Shown: positions 1 through 6,489, counted from the stretch's first letter. The stretch: DNA of 6,558 nucleotides from Paracoccaceae bacterium (GCA_011525185.1 WTIQ01000301.1:1-6558), one strand, 5' to 3'. Numbers and translations are program-made. The notes: generated from the letters alone by a model not told the origin.

Positions 1-497
1 ACCAGACAGGCATGAATGGCTTGAGAAGAATGAAAACTTTCAGATCCTCCGCGCAAAATCACAGCATTGCCCGACTTAAGCGCCAAGGCACCTGCGTCTG
101 CGGTCACATTTGGCCGGCTTTCATAAATGACACCAATCACCCCAAGCGGCGTTGCCACTTTTTGAATACTGAGGCCCGTTGGCCGCTCCCATTGCGCAAG
201 AACTTGACCGACAGGATCGTCTTGTCCAGCAACCGAACGCAGCCCCTCACAGATTCCCGAAATTCGCTCTTCGGTCAAAAGCAACCTGTCCAACATTGCC
301 TCGGAGAGGCCTTTATCCTCGCCAAATCGCATATCTTTGGCATTGGCCTCAATAATCTGCGCCATATTCTTTTCAACAGCTGCAGCGGCGTTTAAAAGAG
401 CCGTTCTCTTATCCTCTGATGCGGCATAGGCAAGAGTAAGTGCTGCCTCCTTTGCCTTGCGTCCCAGCTCGTCCATAATCAAATCAATATTATCCAT
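1..497 (-). CDS. proA: Glutamate-5-semialdehyde dehydrogenase (gamma-glutamyl phosphate reductase), N-terminal part
   Basis: This is the second enzyme of proline synthesis: it reduces the gamma-glutamyl phosphate made by ProB to glutamate-5-semialdehyde with NADPH, in the cytoplasm. The frame is open to the left edge, so only 165 codons of a family that is normally about 420 residues are present, and the catalytic cysteine lies outside the window. Visible ProA hallmarks are R105-P-x-G108, the segment PLGVIGVIYESRPNVT at residues 117-132, LKSGNA at 140-145 and RGGSE at 149-153, which form the cofactor-binding part of the aldehyde dehydrogenase fold. Two in-frame ATGs exist (503 and 497). I chose 497 because the AGGGG at 505-509 is 7 nt upstream of it but only 1 nt from the ATG at 503. 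It starts 10 nt after the proB stop, as expected for a proBA operon. The identity is very secure; only the start is debatable by two codons. Confidence 0.95.
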   Translation of the reverse strand, partial: MDNIDLIMDELGRKAKEAALTLAYAASEDKRTALLNAAAAVEKNMAQIIEANAKDMRFGEDKGLSEAMLDRLLLTEERISGICEGLRSVAGQDDPVGQVLAQWERPTGLSIQKVATPLGVIGVIYESRPNVTADAGALALKSGNAVILRGGSESFHSSQAIHACL

Positions 498-504
498 CGT
501 CATG

Positions 505-509
505 CCCCT
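505..509 (-). promoter_or_regulatory. Ribosome binding site deciding the proA start
   Basis: On the minus strand the proB stop codon TAG runs directly into GGG, giving AGGGG. This is 7 nt from the ATG at 497 and only 1 nt from the ATG at 503, which favours the downstream start. Because the site overlaps the proB stop, translation of proA is probably coupled to proB. Confidence 0.6.
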
Positions 510-1614
510 AACTGACAAAATCATTTCTATGGATCAATGCAGATCGCCCCGCATACCCCAATGTCTTGGCAATATCGCTGCTGCGCAGTCCTTTGATCAA
601 CCCTGCTTCCTCGGAAGAATAAGCGCACAACCCGTGACCAAGTTCACGCCCATCTTCTGCGCGGACCACGACGGCATCTCCCCGCGAAAACTGCCCCCTT
701 ATGTCACTCACACCAGCTGGTAAGAGGCTTTTTCCCTCCGCCAGCGCCTTTTGCGCTCCCCCATCGATGATGATCTCACCAAGCGGTTTAATCGCTGCAA
801 TCCACTTTTTGCGGGCATCATATGGGTTGAGTTGCGGCGTGAACCAGGTCACTGGCCCGCCGTCCTCGATGGCCTGAAGGGGGTTGTTTAACGAACCTTC
901 GGCAATCACCATCGCGCATCCCGATGAAATTGCGGTCCGCGCTGCCATGAGTTTGGTGCGCATGCCGCCTTTGGATAGTCCCGTTCCCGCGTCCCCTGCC
1001 ATGGCCTCAATCTCAGGGGTGATCTCGCTTATGGTCTCAAAGCGTTTTGCACTGGGATCGGTTTGAGGATTGGCCGAATAAAACCCATCCACATCAGACA
1101 ATAAAACGAGCACATCCGCCCCAACCGTCACAGCCACTTGAGCCGCAAGGCGGTCATTGTCTCCAAAGCGTATTTCGTCAGTCGCAACCGTATCGTTTTC
1201 GTTTACAATGGGCACAACCGACAGGGAGAGCAAGGTCTCAAGCGTCGCGCGCGAGTTCAAATATCGCCGTCTATTTGAGCTATCCTCGAGCGTCACTAGG
1301 ATTTGAGCCGTTTTATGACCATATTCCCCCAAAGCTTCTTCATAGGCGCGTGCCAATTGAATTTGTCCCACAGCAGCAGCGGCTTGGGATTGTTCAAGCG
1401 AGAGCTCTTTTTGCCCAAGTCCCAAGATATGACGGCCCAAGGCAATCGATCCAGAAGAGACAAGTACAACGTCGCAGCCCTGTTTCTTTAATGTCGCCAC
1501 ATCCTCTGCCAGCGACTTGAGCCATACCTCCCGCAACGTCCCACTCTCGCGCGAAACCAAAAGCGCCGACCCAATTTTTACGACAATACGCCTATGTTCG
1601 CTTAGGGCTGCCAT
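508..1614 (-). CDS. proB: Glutamate 5-kinase with C-terminal PUA domain
   Basis: Phosphorylates L-glutamate to gamma-glutamyl phosphate with ATP, the committed step of proline synthesis; the labile product is passed to ProA, encoded immediately downstream. At 368 residues it has the usual length of the two-domain form. The amino acid kinase domain shows VVKIGSALL (11-19), SSGSIALG (53-60), VNENDTV (137-143), FGDNDRLAA (150-158), LLSDVDGFY (171-179) and GTGLSKGGMRTKLMAA (210-225), covering the nucleotide and glutamate sites. Residues about 278-355 form a PUA domain (from the GEIIIDGGAQKAL segment to the C-terminal tail). The family is generally feedback-inhibited by proline; nothing in the sequence tells whether this one is. 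The ATG lies inside the end of obgE (13 nt overlap) with GAGGA at 1621-1625, 6 nt upstream, so translation is probably coupled to obgE. Confidence 0.97.
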   Translation of the reverse strand: MAALSEHRRIVVKIGSALLVSRESGTLREVWLKSLAEDVATLKKQGCDVVLVSSGSIALGRHILGLGQKELSLEQSQAAAAVGQIQLARAYEEALGEYGHKTAQILVTLEDSSNRRRYLNSRATLETLLSLSVVPIVNENDTVATDEIRFGDNDRLAAQVAVTVGADVLVLLSDVDGFYSANPQTDPSAKRFETISEITPEIEAMAGDAGTGLSKGGMRTKLMAARTAISSGCAMVIAEGSLNNPLQAIEDGGPVTWFTPQLNPYDARKKWIAAIKPLGEIIIDGGAQKALAEGKSLLPAGVSDIRGQFSRGDAVVVRAEDGRELGHGLCAYSSEEAGLIKGLRSSDIAKTLGYAGRSALIHRNDFVS

Positions 1615-2639
1615 GCCGTATCCTCAACGCTTTCTTCATGATCGCTTTTAGCTGTCTCATCTATCACTTCACGCAGGGCGCGCAGTACATCGGTTACACC
1701 TTCACCGCTTACAGCCGAGAGCAAATAGACCTTGTGCCCTACACGCGCTTCCAACTCCTCTTTGAAAAAGGCGCGCTCCTCCTCGTCTAATGCATCTATT
1801 TTGTTCAGCCCCACAATCATCTTCTTATTCGTAAGCGCGGCCCCATAGGCCGCAACTTCGCTCATGATTGCGTCGTAATTCACCAAAAAATCACCTGCGG
1901 TCGCATCCACGAGATGGAGTAAAACAGCACATTTCTCGATATGACCGAGAAACACATCTCCCAAGCCGCGCCCCTCATGTGCGCCTTCGATAAGGCCTGG
2001 AATATCGGCCATGACAAATTCCGTATTATCGACCCCGACAACACCCAGATTAGGGTGCAGCGTGGTAAAGGGATAATCTGCTATTTTAGGCCTTGCGTTG
2101 GAGGTCGCGGCAAGAAACGTGGATTTGCCTGCATTGGGCAATCCAAGCAGCCCCGCATCGGCAATAAGTTTGAGCCGTAACCAAATGGTCTTTTCAATTC
2201 CCTGTTGTCCAGGGTTGGCGCGTCGTGGTGCTTGATTGACAGAGGTTTTAAAGTGGAGGTTCCCAAAGCCACCGTTGCCGCCTTTTGCGATGACAAAACG
2301 CTCTCCAACGGTACTTAGATCTGCAAGAACCGTTTCCTGATCCTCATCGAGCACTTCGGTGCCTGCGGGCACGCGCAAAATAATGTCTTCTCCACTGGCG
2401 CCCGTGCGTTGCTGTCCCATCCCTGAACCGCCGTTTTTGGCAAAAAAATGCTGCTGATAGCGAAAATCGATCAGCGTGTTTAGACCTGCAACACATTCAA
2501 CAATGACCGAGCCGCCTTTGCCGCCGTCGCCCCCATCAGGACCGCCATATTCAATATATTTTTCGCGGCGAAAGCTGACAGCGCCAGCGCCACCCGAACC
2601 AGAGCGAATGTAAACTTTTGCAAGGTCAAGGAATTTCAT
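1602..2639 (-). CDS. obgE: GTPase Obg/CgtA, 50S subunit assembly factor
   Basis: Essential-type GTPase that binds the large ribosomal subunit during late assembly and links it to nutrient stress signalling; cytoplasmic. The protein is 345 residues. Residues 1-158 are the glycine-rich Obg fold (from MKFLDLAKVYIRSG through clusters such as GGPDGGDGGKGG at 32-43). The G domain follows: G1 GLPNAGKS (166-173), switch I threonines 192-193 in DYPFTTL, G3 DIPG (212-215), G4 NKID (279-282) and G5 SAVSGEG (308-314). The tail is short and acidic and ends in W-Q-P, with no OCT domain. The frame stays open upstream to a TTG at 2696, but the conserved N-terminus begins at the ATG at 2639, which has GGAG 5 nt upstream. 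It lies 53 nt after the three-domain GNAT gene and overlaps proB by 13 nt. Confidence 0.97.
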   Translation of the reverse strand: MKFLDLAKVYIRSGSGGAGAVSFRREKYIEYGGPDGGDGGKGGSVIVECVAGLNTLIDFRYQQHFFAKNGGSGMGQQRTGASGEDIILRVPAGTEVLDEDQETVLADLSTVGERFVIAKGGNGGFGNLHFKTSVNQAPRRANPGQQGIEKTIWLRLKLIADAGLLGLPNAGKSTFLAATSNARPKIADYPFTTLHPNLGVVGVDNTEFVMADIPGLIEGAHEGRGLGDVFLGHIEKCAVLLHLVDATAGDFLVNYDAIMSEVAAYGAALTNKKMIVGLNKIDALDEEERAFFKEELEARVGHKVYLLSAVSGEGVTDVLRALREVIDETAKSDHEESVEDTAWQP

Positions 2640-2644
2640 AACTG

Positions 2645-2648
2645 CTCC
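2645..2648 (-). promoter_or_regulatory. Ribosome binding site deciding the obgE start
   Basis: GGAG on the minus strand, 5 nt from the ATG at 2639. It supports that ATG over the longer reading from the TTG at 2696, which would add 19 residues not typical of Obg proteins. Confidence 0.65.
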
Positions 2649-2692
2649 GTGCGTTCCGATACTTGTGCCAATAGATAAAAACGCATGATCTC

Positions 2693-4261
2693 TCAAGGCT
2701 TTGTCAGAGGATGAAGCGCTTCAAAGCGCGCACGCTCCAGTTCATAGGTGATAACTGTGTCCTTTTGCGCCCGCGCCGCCAACCCAGCCAACGCCTCGCC
2801 TGTTGTCACAAAGCCCATTTTGTGTAAGACACGGCCACTTGCCGAATTGTCGTGAAAATGATCGGCCTCAAGCGTGTCAAAATCAAAGCGCTTGAAACAA
2901 TCACGCACAAATGCCGTGAGCGCCTCGCTCGCATAGCCTTGCTCCCAAACTTCAGGCGCAAAGAAATAGGCAATGCTCGCGTCTGGTCCAAGACCAAGAC
3001 AGCCAATCAATTCATGCTCATCCCGATAAACGCCAAGCCGATAGCCCGGCCTGCCTGTATATGCGGACTGCATTAAGGTACGTGCAGCGTCTTCCAGGGG
3101 CCAAGGGCTTGTCGCGCGTAGGATCATCGGCGCCACGCGCGCATCTCCCCCGATACGCGCAAATTCGTCAAGGTCATCGACTTGGAGCGATTTGAGGGTC
3201 AGCCGACCCGTCTTTATCACAGGCGCGTTTTGCTGCTGCCACTGCGAGCGCTGAATTGCAAATTCACGCGAGCGCACTTTAGCACGTCGCGGTAAGCACC
3301 AGAGGTCAACTGATCCAACTTCCTTCATTCCCACCTTTTCAAGAACCCGTGCAGAGGCGGGATTATCGTCAAAAACCCCAGCCTCAAGGCAAGGCCAGTC
3401 AAAGTGTTTAAAGGCAAAACTGATCATCGCTTGCGCAATTTCTCTCCCATATCCTCTGCGCCACTGCGCGGGGTGAAGGCCATACCAAAACATACCCGAA
3501 ACCAACCCCGCCTGCCCGATCACCTGACCATCCTTCAGCACACAGAAGGCAACGTGATCTTTTGACTGAGGGGACATCCGCTCGATAATCTGCTTGGGGT
3601 CTGGCGGGAAAGCCCAAGTAAGCGTGTTTTTTGTCACCTCATAATGGGAAAGAAGAGCCATGAGATCATCCACATCGTCCTTTATAAAGGAGCGAAATTC
3701 GAGCCGCTCTGAGTGAAATTTAATGCTCGCCGTTTTACACGAAGTAGTTTTTCCCGCGCGCTTAAAAAAATCAGCGCGCGTGAGCCGCATTTTTTGCAGG
3801 GCAACATCTCTCTCACGTGCAAGGCAGTGTTTTTGGACAGCCTCACCCTCTGCTTGGAACCCCAAGGCCTCCAAAACCCGCTTGGACCGACGGTTTGTTA
3901 CAAAATGACTAGAGGCCAGCTCCTGATTTCGTGTCTCCGCGAAATAAGTTTCCACCACGGCCTCCGCCGCCTCTTGCATAAGGCCCTTGCCCCATTCGGA
4001 ATGGACAAGCCAATAGCCAAGCTCATCCTCAATGCTAATCAGACCAACAAAGCGCCCCTCAAAGCTTATCACCCAAAGCGCTGTGTCAGCGTTTAGCGCA
4101 TCTTTTATAAAGGCTCTTGCATCGTCCAAACCATAGGGAAAGGGCACGCGTGTCAGCCATTTTGACACCTCAAAATCATTGATCGCAGCAGCAAGCGCCT
4201 CTGCATCGCTTATATCAATCTCTCTCAGCCACAGGCGGGCTGTCTGAATAATTTTTTGCAT
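2693..4261 (-). CDS. Protein of three tandem GNAT (RimJ/RimL-like) acetyltransferase domains
   Basis: At 522 residues this is about three times the usual GNAT length and contains three separate copies of the fold. Domain 1 spans about 6-161, with the acetyl-CoA loop WGKGLM at 90-95 and SKRVLEALGF at 126-135. Domain 2 spans about 181-338, with WRRGYG at 267-272 and DNPASARVLEKVGM at 299-312. Domain 3 spans about 349-509, with WEQGYA at 439-444 and DNSASGRVLHKMGF at 471-484. Each domain starts with a T/S-x-R-L-x-L/F-type strand, as in enzymes that acetylate protein N-termini or small amines. Domain 1 has Met95 where Gly or Ala is usual, so its cofactor binding may be weaker. The substrate is unknown; proximity to ribosomal genes hints at a ribosomal target, but that is inference. 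The only in-frame ATG near the N-terminus is at 4261, with a weak GGA 8 nt upstream. The upstream GNAT gene is in the same frame, separated by one TGA. Confidence 0.88.
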   Translation of the reverse strand: MQKIIQTARLWLREIDISDAEALAAAINDFEVSKWLTRVPFPYGLDDARAFIKDALNADTALWVISFEGRFVGLISIEDELGYWLVHSEWGKGLMQEAAEAVVETYFAETRNQELASSHFVTNRRSKRVLEALGFQAEGEAVQKHCLARERDVALQKMRLTRADFFKRAGKTTSCKTASIKFHSERLEFRSFIKDDVDDLMALLSHYEVTKNTLTWAFPPDPKQIIERMSPQSKDHVAFCVLKDGQVIGQAGLVSGMFWYGLHPAQWRRGYGREIAQAMISFAFKHFDWPCLEAGVFDDNPASARVLEKVGMKEVGSVDLWCLPRRAKVRSREFAIQRSQWQQQNAPVIKTGRLTLKSLQVDDLDEFARIGGDARVAPMILRATSPWPLEDAARTLMQSAYTGRPGYRLGVYRDEHELIGCLGLGPDASIAYFFAPEVWEQGYASEALTAFVRDCFKRFDFDTLEADHFHDNSASGRVLHKMGFVTTGEALAGLAARAQKDTVITYELERARFEALHPLTKP

Positions 4262-4279
4262 AAATTTTATCCATGATCA
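4262..4279 (-). other. In-frame TGA and five sense codons joining two GNAT genes
   Basis: Read on the minus strand, the single-domain GNAT gene ends TAT TTA AAG ACT TTT TGA, followed in the same frame by TCA TGG ATA AAA TTT and then the ATG of the three-domain gene. Reading through the TGA would give one protein of about 706 residues with four GNAT domains. The linker this would produce, roughly 20 residues between the last strand of one domain and the first of the next, is close to the domain 2 to domain 3 linker. The downstream gene has only a weak ribosome binding site. Whether the stop is real, suppressed or a sequence error cannot be told here. Confidence 0.75.
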
Positions 4280-4813
4280 AAAAGTCTTTAAATATGTCCA
4301 TGTCGGGACAGAGGCATTGCGGGCAACCGAAAAGGCTTCTGCATCTCCTACATAGTCAAATCCACAATTGGTCAAAACACGCGCTGAGGCCGGGTTGTCC
4401 TGAAACACAGATGCAAAGATTGTGCTATTGGACATGGGGTTTTGCGCGACTAATCCTTGCACGACTTCGGAGGCGACGCCCTTGTTCCAAAACAGGGGAG
4501 CAATCCAATAGGAAAGCTCTGCTTGCTGCTCACCAAGCCTCACTAAGGTCACCAATCCAATAACCTCCGAAAGATCGCAGGCACGTCCATCAATGACCCA
4601 AATATCGCTCTCACGGTCCTCTTTCAAAGCCCTTGTGATCAATCCCTCTACGGCTCCAGGCGGTAACGGATGCGGCGTCGAAGTTGTCATTCGCGCCACC
4701 CTCTCGTCTTGCAAATAAAATGCGACAGGACCTTGATCTGCCACGCTCATCGGACGCATCAGAAATCTTTCGGTTTCAAAAGAGGGCTGAGACAATATGC
4801 GATCCACTTTCAT
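4277..4813 (-). CDS. Single-domain GNAT acetyltransferase (RimJ/RimL-like)
   Basis: A 178-residue protein, the normal size for this family, which transfers an acetyl group from acetyl-CoA to an amine, often a protein N-terminus. It opens with SFETERFLMRPM (11-22), the usual first strand and start of helix 1. The acetyl-CoA loop is WNKGVA at 109-114 after the strand ELSYWIAPLF, and DNPASARVLTNCGF follows at 139-152, with nine residues (DNPASARVL) identical to domain 2 of the protein encoded downstream. The frame could extend to 4876, inside the lysE gene, but the ATG at 4813 has a strong AAGGAG 7 nt upstream and gives a normal GNAT N-terminus, so I start there. It begins 11 nt after the lysE stop and ends 15 nt before the three-domain GNAT. 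The substrate is unknown. Confidence 0.88.
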   Translation of the reverse strand: MKVDRILSQPSFETERFLMRPMSVADQGPVAFYLQDERVARMTTSTPHPLPPGAVEGLITRALKEDRESDIWVIDGRACDLSEVIGLVTLVRLGEQQAELSYWIAPLFWNKGVASEVVQGLVAQNPMSNSTIFASVFQDNPASARVLTNCGFDYVGDAEAFSVARNASVPTWTYLKTF

Positions 4814-4820
4814 CACATCA

Positions 4821-4826
4821 CTCCTT
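4821..4826 (-). promoter_or_regulatory. Strong ribosome binding site for the single-domain GNAT
   Basis: AAGGAG on the minus strand, 7 nt before the ATG at 4813. Its first two bases are the last two of the lysE stop codon TAA. It fixes the start of the GNAT gene and suggests coupling with lysE. Confidence 0.75.
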
Positions 4827-5415
4827 AACGTAGTGCAATAAGAACAAAGGCTGCGGTCAGGAGCGCGAGGCACCACATGAAATATCTCTCATAGGGCTCA
4901 CCGCTCAAAAGACGGGCGATACGATCCCCAAAATAGGTCCATATGGGATGACACAGCAGTTGTATGAAAAATAAGACCGTTGCAATCATCAACGTTCCTT
5001 GAAATGTCGAAACGGCCTGCGGAACAAAGCTTGTAAAACCCGTTAAAATCATCGCCCAAGCTTTGGGGTTGAGAGGATGGACAAGCAATCCTGCGCGAAA
5101 GCCTGGAGCCGACGCCGCAGAGCGATCGATCATGAGGCGCATGTTCGCAACGCGCCACGCGAGCCAAAGAATATAAGCGGCAGAAATATATTTAAGGGCG
5201 ATAAACATCCATGGAAATTGATCCGCGAGTGTCATAACGCCAAAACCAATGGGCCAAATGATAAGCTGCTTTCCAAGAACAACGCCAGCCACAAAGGGGA
5301 GCGCGGCGCGAAATCCAAATCGCGCACCTGTTGCAAGCATAGCCATATTTGCAGGGCCGGGCGTGGCGACCTGCGAAAAGGCAAAAGCGGCAAAACTGAA
5401 CGTTGCGGTTATCAT
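4825..5415 (-). CDS. LysE/RhtB-family amino acid exporter
   Basis: An inner-membrane protein of 196 residues, close to the usual 200-210. Family members export amino acids such as lysine, arginine, threonine, homoserine lactone or cysteine. The signature TPGPANMAMLATGARFGFRA (18-37) at the end of the first membrane segment and LNPKAWAM (115-122) in the middle are typical. Hydrophobic segments lie near 3-17, 38-62, 68-88, 115-132, 141-162 and 177-195, giving six. The substrate cannot be read from sequence; export of proline or an acetylated compound would be speculation from the neighbours. The ATG at 5415 has no good Shine-Dalgarno sequence (only GAGTG 11 nt upstream). The gene follows a strong terminator by 28 nt, and the next GNAT gene follows it closely. 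Confidence 0.9.
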   Translation of the reverse strand: MITATFSFAAFAFSQVATPGPANMAMLATGARFGFRAALPFVAGVVLGKQLIIWPIGFGVMTLADQFPWMFIALKYISAAYILWLAWRVANMRLMIDRSAASAPGFRAGLLVHPLNPKAWAMILTGFTSFVPQAVSTFQGTLMIATVLFFIQLLCHPIWTYFGDRIARLLSGEPYERYFMWCLALLTAAFVLIALR

Positions 5416-5443
5416 CTTATGACATTCACTCGACTTTGAAACG

Positions 5444-5478
5444 AAAAAGGAGACCGGTTTTTCAACCGATCCCCCTTT
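5444..5478 (-). terminator. Rho-independent terminator after rpmA
   Basis: On the minus strand the GGGGGATCGGTT arm (5464-5475) pairs with the AACCGGTCTCC arm (5449-5459 region) around a GAAA loop (5460-5463), with three G-T wobbles, and is followed by TTTTT at 5444-5448. Three A residues upstream of the stem can pair with the start of the T tract. It lies 24 nt after the rpmA stop and ends 28 nt before the lysE start, so it should end the rplU-rpmA transcript. Confidence 0.85.
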
Positions 5479-5502
5479 GTTTGTTTTGTTTTAGGTTTCC
5501 GG

Positions 5503-5772
5503 CTATTCAGCGGCCTGCATCGCCGGAAGAACTGAAATAAATGTGCGTCCCTTGAGGCCCTTGTGAAATTTCACATTGCCTTCTGCGGTCGCAAAAATTG
5601 TGTGATCTTTGCCTTGACCAACGCCTTGGCCTGGCCAAAACTTATTGCCGCGCTGACGCACGATGATGTTGCCAGGGATTGCCGCCTGACCACCATACAG
5701 TTTTACACCAAGGCGGCGACCGTCTGAGTCGCGACCGTTACGGGATGAACCACCTGCTTTTTTATGTGCCAT
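5503..5772 (-). CDS. rpmA: 50S ribosomal protein L27
   Basis: Structural protein of the large ribosomal subunit whose N-terminal tail reaches towards the peptidyl transferase centre. The 89 residues match the usual length. The start MAHKKAGGSSRNGRDS (1-16), the segment GGQAAIPGNIIVRQRG (27-42), and FWPGQGVGQGKDHTIFA followed by FHKGLKGRTFISV are the conserved L27 blocks. There is no N-terminal extension of the Firmicutes type that needs cleavage. A GGGG at 5782-5785 lies 9 nt upstream of the ATG, and the gene follows rplU by 17 nt, the normal rplU-rpmA pair. The terminator downstream ends the unit. Confidence 0.98.
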   Translation of the reverse strand: MAHKKAGGSSRNGRDSDGRRLGVKLYGGQAAIPGNIIVRQRGNKFWPGQGVGQGKDHTIFATAEGNVKFHKGLKGRTFISVLPAMQAAE

Positions 5773-5789
5773 TCTCTACTTCCCCTAAC

Positions 5790-6392
5790 TTAAGCTTCGC
5801 CAGCAAGTTCTTTTGCTTGGCTAATCCAACCTTCACGTTCAATGCGGCCCTTGAAGGATAGCTTTTCGTCCATCGCTGCCACATCCGCCTCTGTCCAAGC
5901 TGCGATTTGAGCAAAGGTTGTTACACCATTGTCGTTCAGCTTTTTCAAAAGAGCGGGTCCAACACCAGACAATTTCGTCAAATCATCTCCGCCAGAAGCT
6001 GCAGGTGCCGCGTCTGTTTTTTCAGCAGCCGCTTGTGCTTCTGGAGCTGCTTTTGCTTTTGGTGCCGCTTTGGAGGCACCGCTTTCTAAAATATCCGTCA
6101 CACGCACGAGCGTAAGGTATTGGCGATGACCTTTTGTGCGCTGTGAGCTGTGCTTTCTGCGCCGCTTAACGAAATTGATCGTCTTCTCACCGCGAATTTG
6201 ATCGATAACTTCGGCCTGAACCGCAGCCCCATCGACGAAAGGCGTTCCAATGACGGCCTTATCTCCGCCAAGCATAAGCACTTCGTCAAATTGAACCGAC
6301 GCTCCTGCATCTGATTCAAGCTTCTCAACGCGCAAAATATCGCCCGATTTCACTTTATACTGTTTTCCACCAGTCTTTATGACTGCAAACAT
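5790..6392 (-). CDS. rplU: 50S ribosomal protein L21 with C-terminal helix-hairpin-helix extension
   Basis: Large-subunit ribosomal protein that binds 23S rRNA. At 200 residues it is almost twice the common length of about 103. Residues 1-102 are the L21 core, beginning MFAVIKTGGKQYKV and containing the signature FVKRRRKHSSQRTKGHRQ (74-91). Residues about 104-135 are a flexible linker rich in Ala, Lys and Pro. Residues about 136-197 form a compact domain with DDLTKLSGVGPALLKKLNDNGV (136-157), a helix-hairpin-helix motif of the kind that binds nucleic acid backbones. From memory, a similar tail occurs on L21 of other alphaproteobacteria, so it is a lineage trait rather than a chance fusion; its role is not known to me. 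AAAGGA at 6400-6405, 7 nt before the ATG, is a good ribosome binding site. It is first in the rplU-rpmA unit. Confidence 0.97.
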   Translation of the reverse strand: MFAVIKTGGKQYKVKSGDILRVEKLESDAGASVQFDEVLMLGGDKAVIGTPFVDGAAVQAEVIDQIRGEKTINFVKRRRKHSSQRTKGHRQYLTLVRVTDILESGASKAAPKAKAAPEAQAAAEKTDAAPAASGGDDLTKLSGVGPALLKKLNDNGVTTFAQIAAWTEADVAAMDEKLSFKGRIEREGWISQAKELAGEA

Positions 6393-6489
6393 CTTCGTTT
6401 CCTTTACTGTAACGCGCCTCTCGGCCTCCCAGTTGGGACGTTTATACCTAAAGCAGCGAGAGCCTCCCGACGGGCAGCCCCTAATGTGA
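6393..6489 (-). promoter_or_regulatory. 5' leader of rplU
   Basis: About 96 nt expected to be transcribed ahead of rplU. It holds a short CCC-GTC-GGG hairpin, a CCCA-AC-TGGG inverted repeat, a CTCTCG/CGAGAG pair (6457-6462 with 6418-6423) and two copies of GGGAGGC, then the ribosome binding site. Ribosomal protein leaders are often autoregulatory, but the stems here are short and I do not recognise a known leader family. Confidence 0.3.

Noticed and set aside
2640..2696. Longer obgE starting at TTG 2696, overlapping the stop of the GNAT gene
   Set aside because: The added 19 residues do not resemble any Obg N-terminus, while the ATG at 2639 begins with the conserved MKFLDLAKVY and has GGAG at 5 nt.
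3713..4096. Plus-strand open frame of 127 codons opposite the triple GNAT
   Set aside because: It lies wholly antisense to a gene with clear domain motifs and has no recognisable motif of its own; the same applies to plus-strand frames at 12-395, 457-723, 1047-1520, 4273-4563 and 5077-5439.
4814..4876. Longer single-domain GNAT starting at 4876 inside lysE
   Set aside because: The strong AAGGAG is placed for the ATG at 4813, and the extra 21 residues do not look like a GNAT N-terminus.
4898..5167. Minus-strand open frame of 89 codons inside lysE
   Set aside because: It is a shifted frame of lysE, which shows the PGP and NPKAW motifs in its own frame; frames at 2081-2308, 2806-3006, 3408-3617 and 6098-6328 are likewise shadows.
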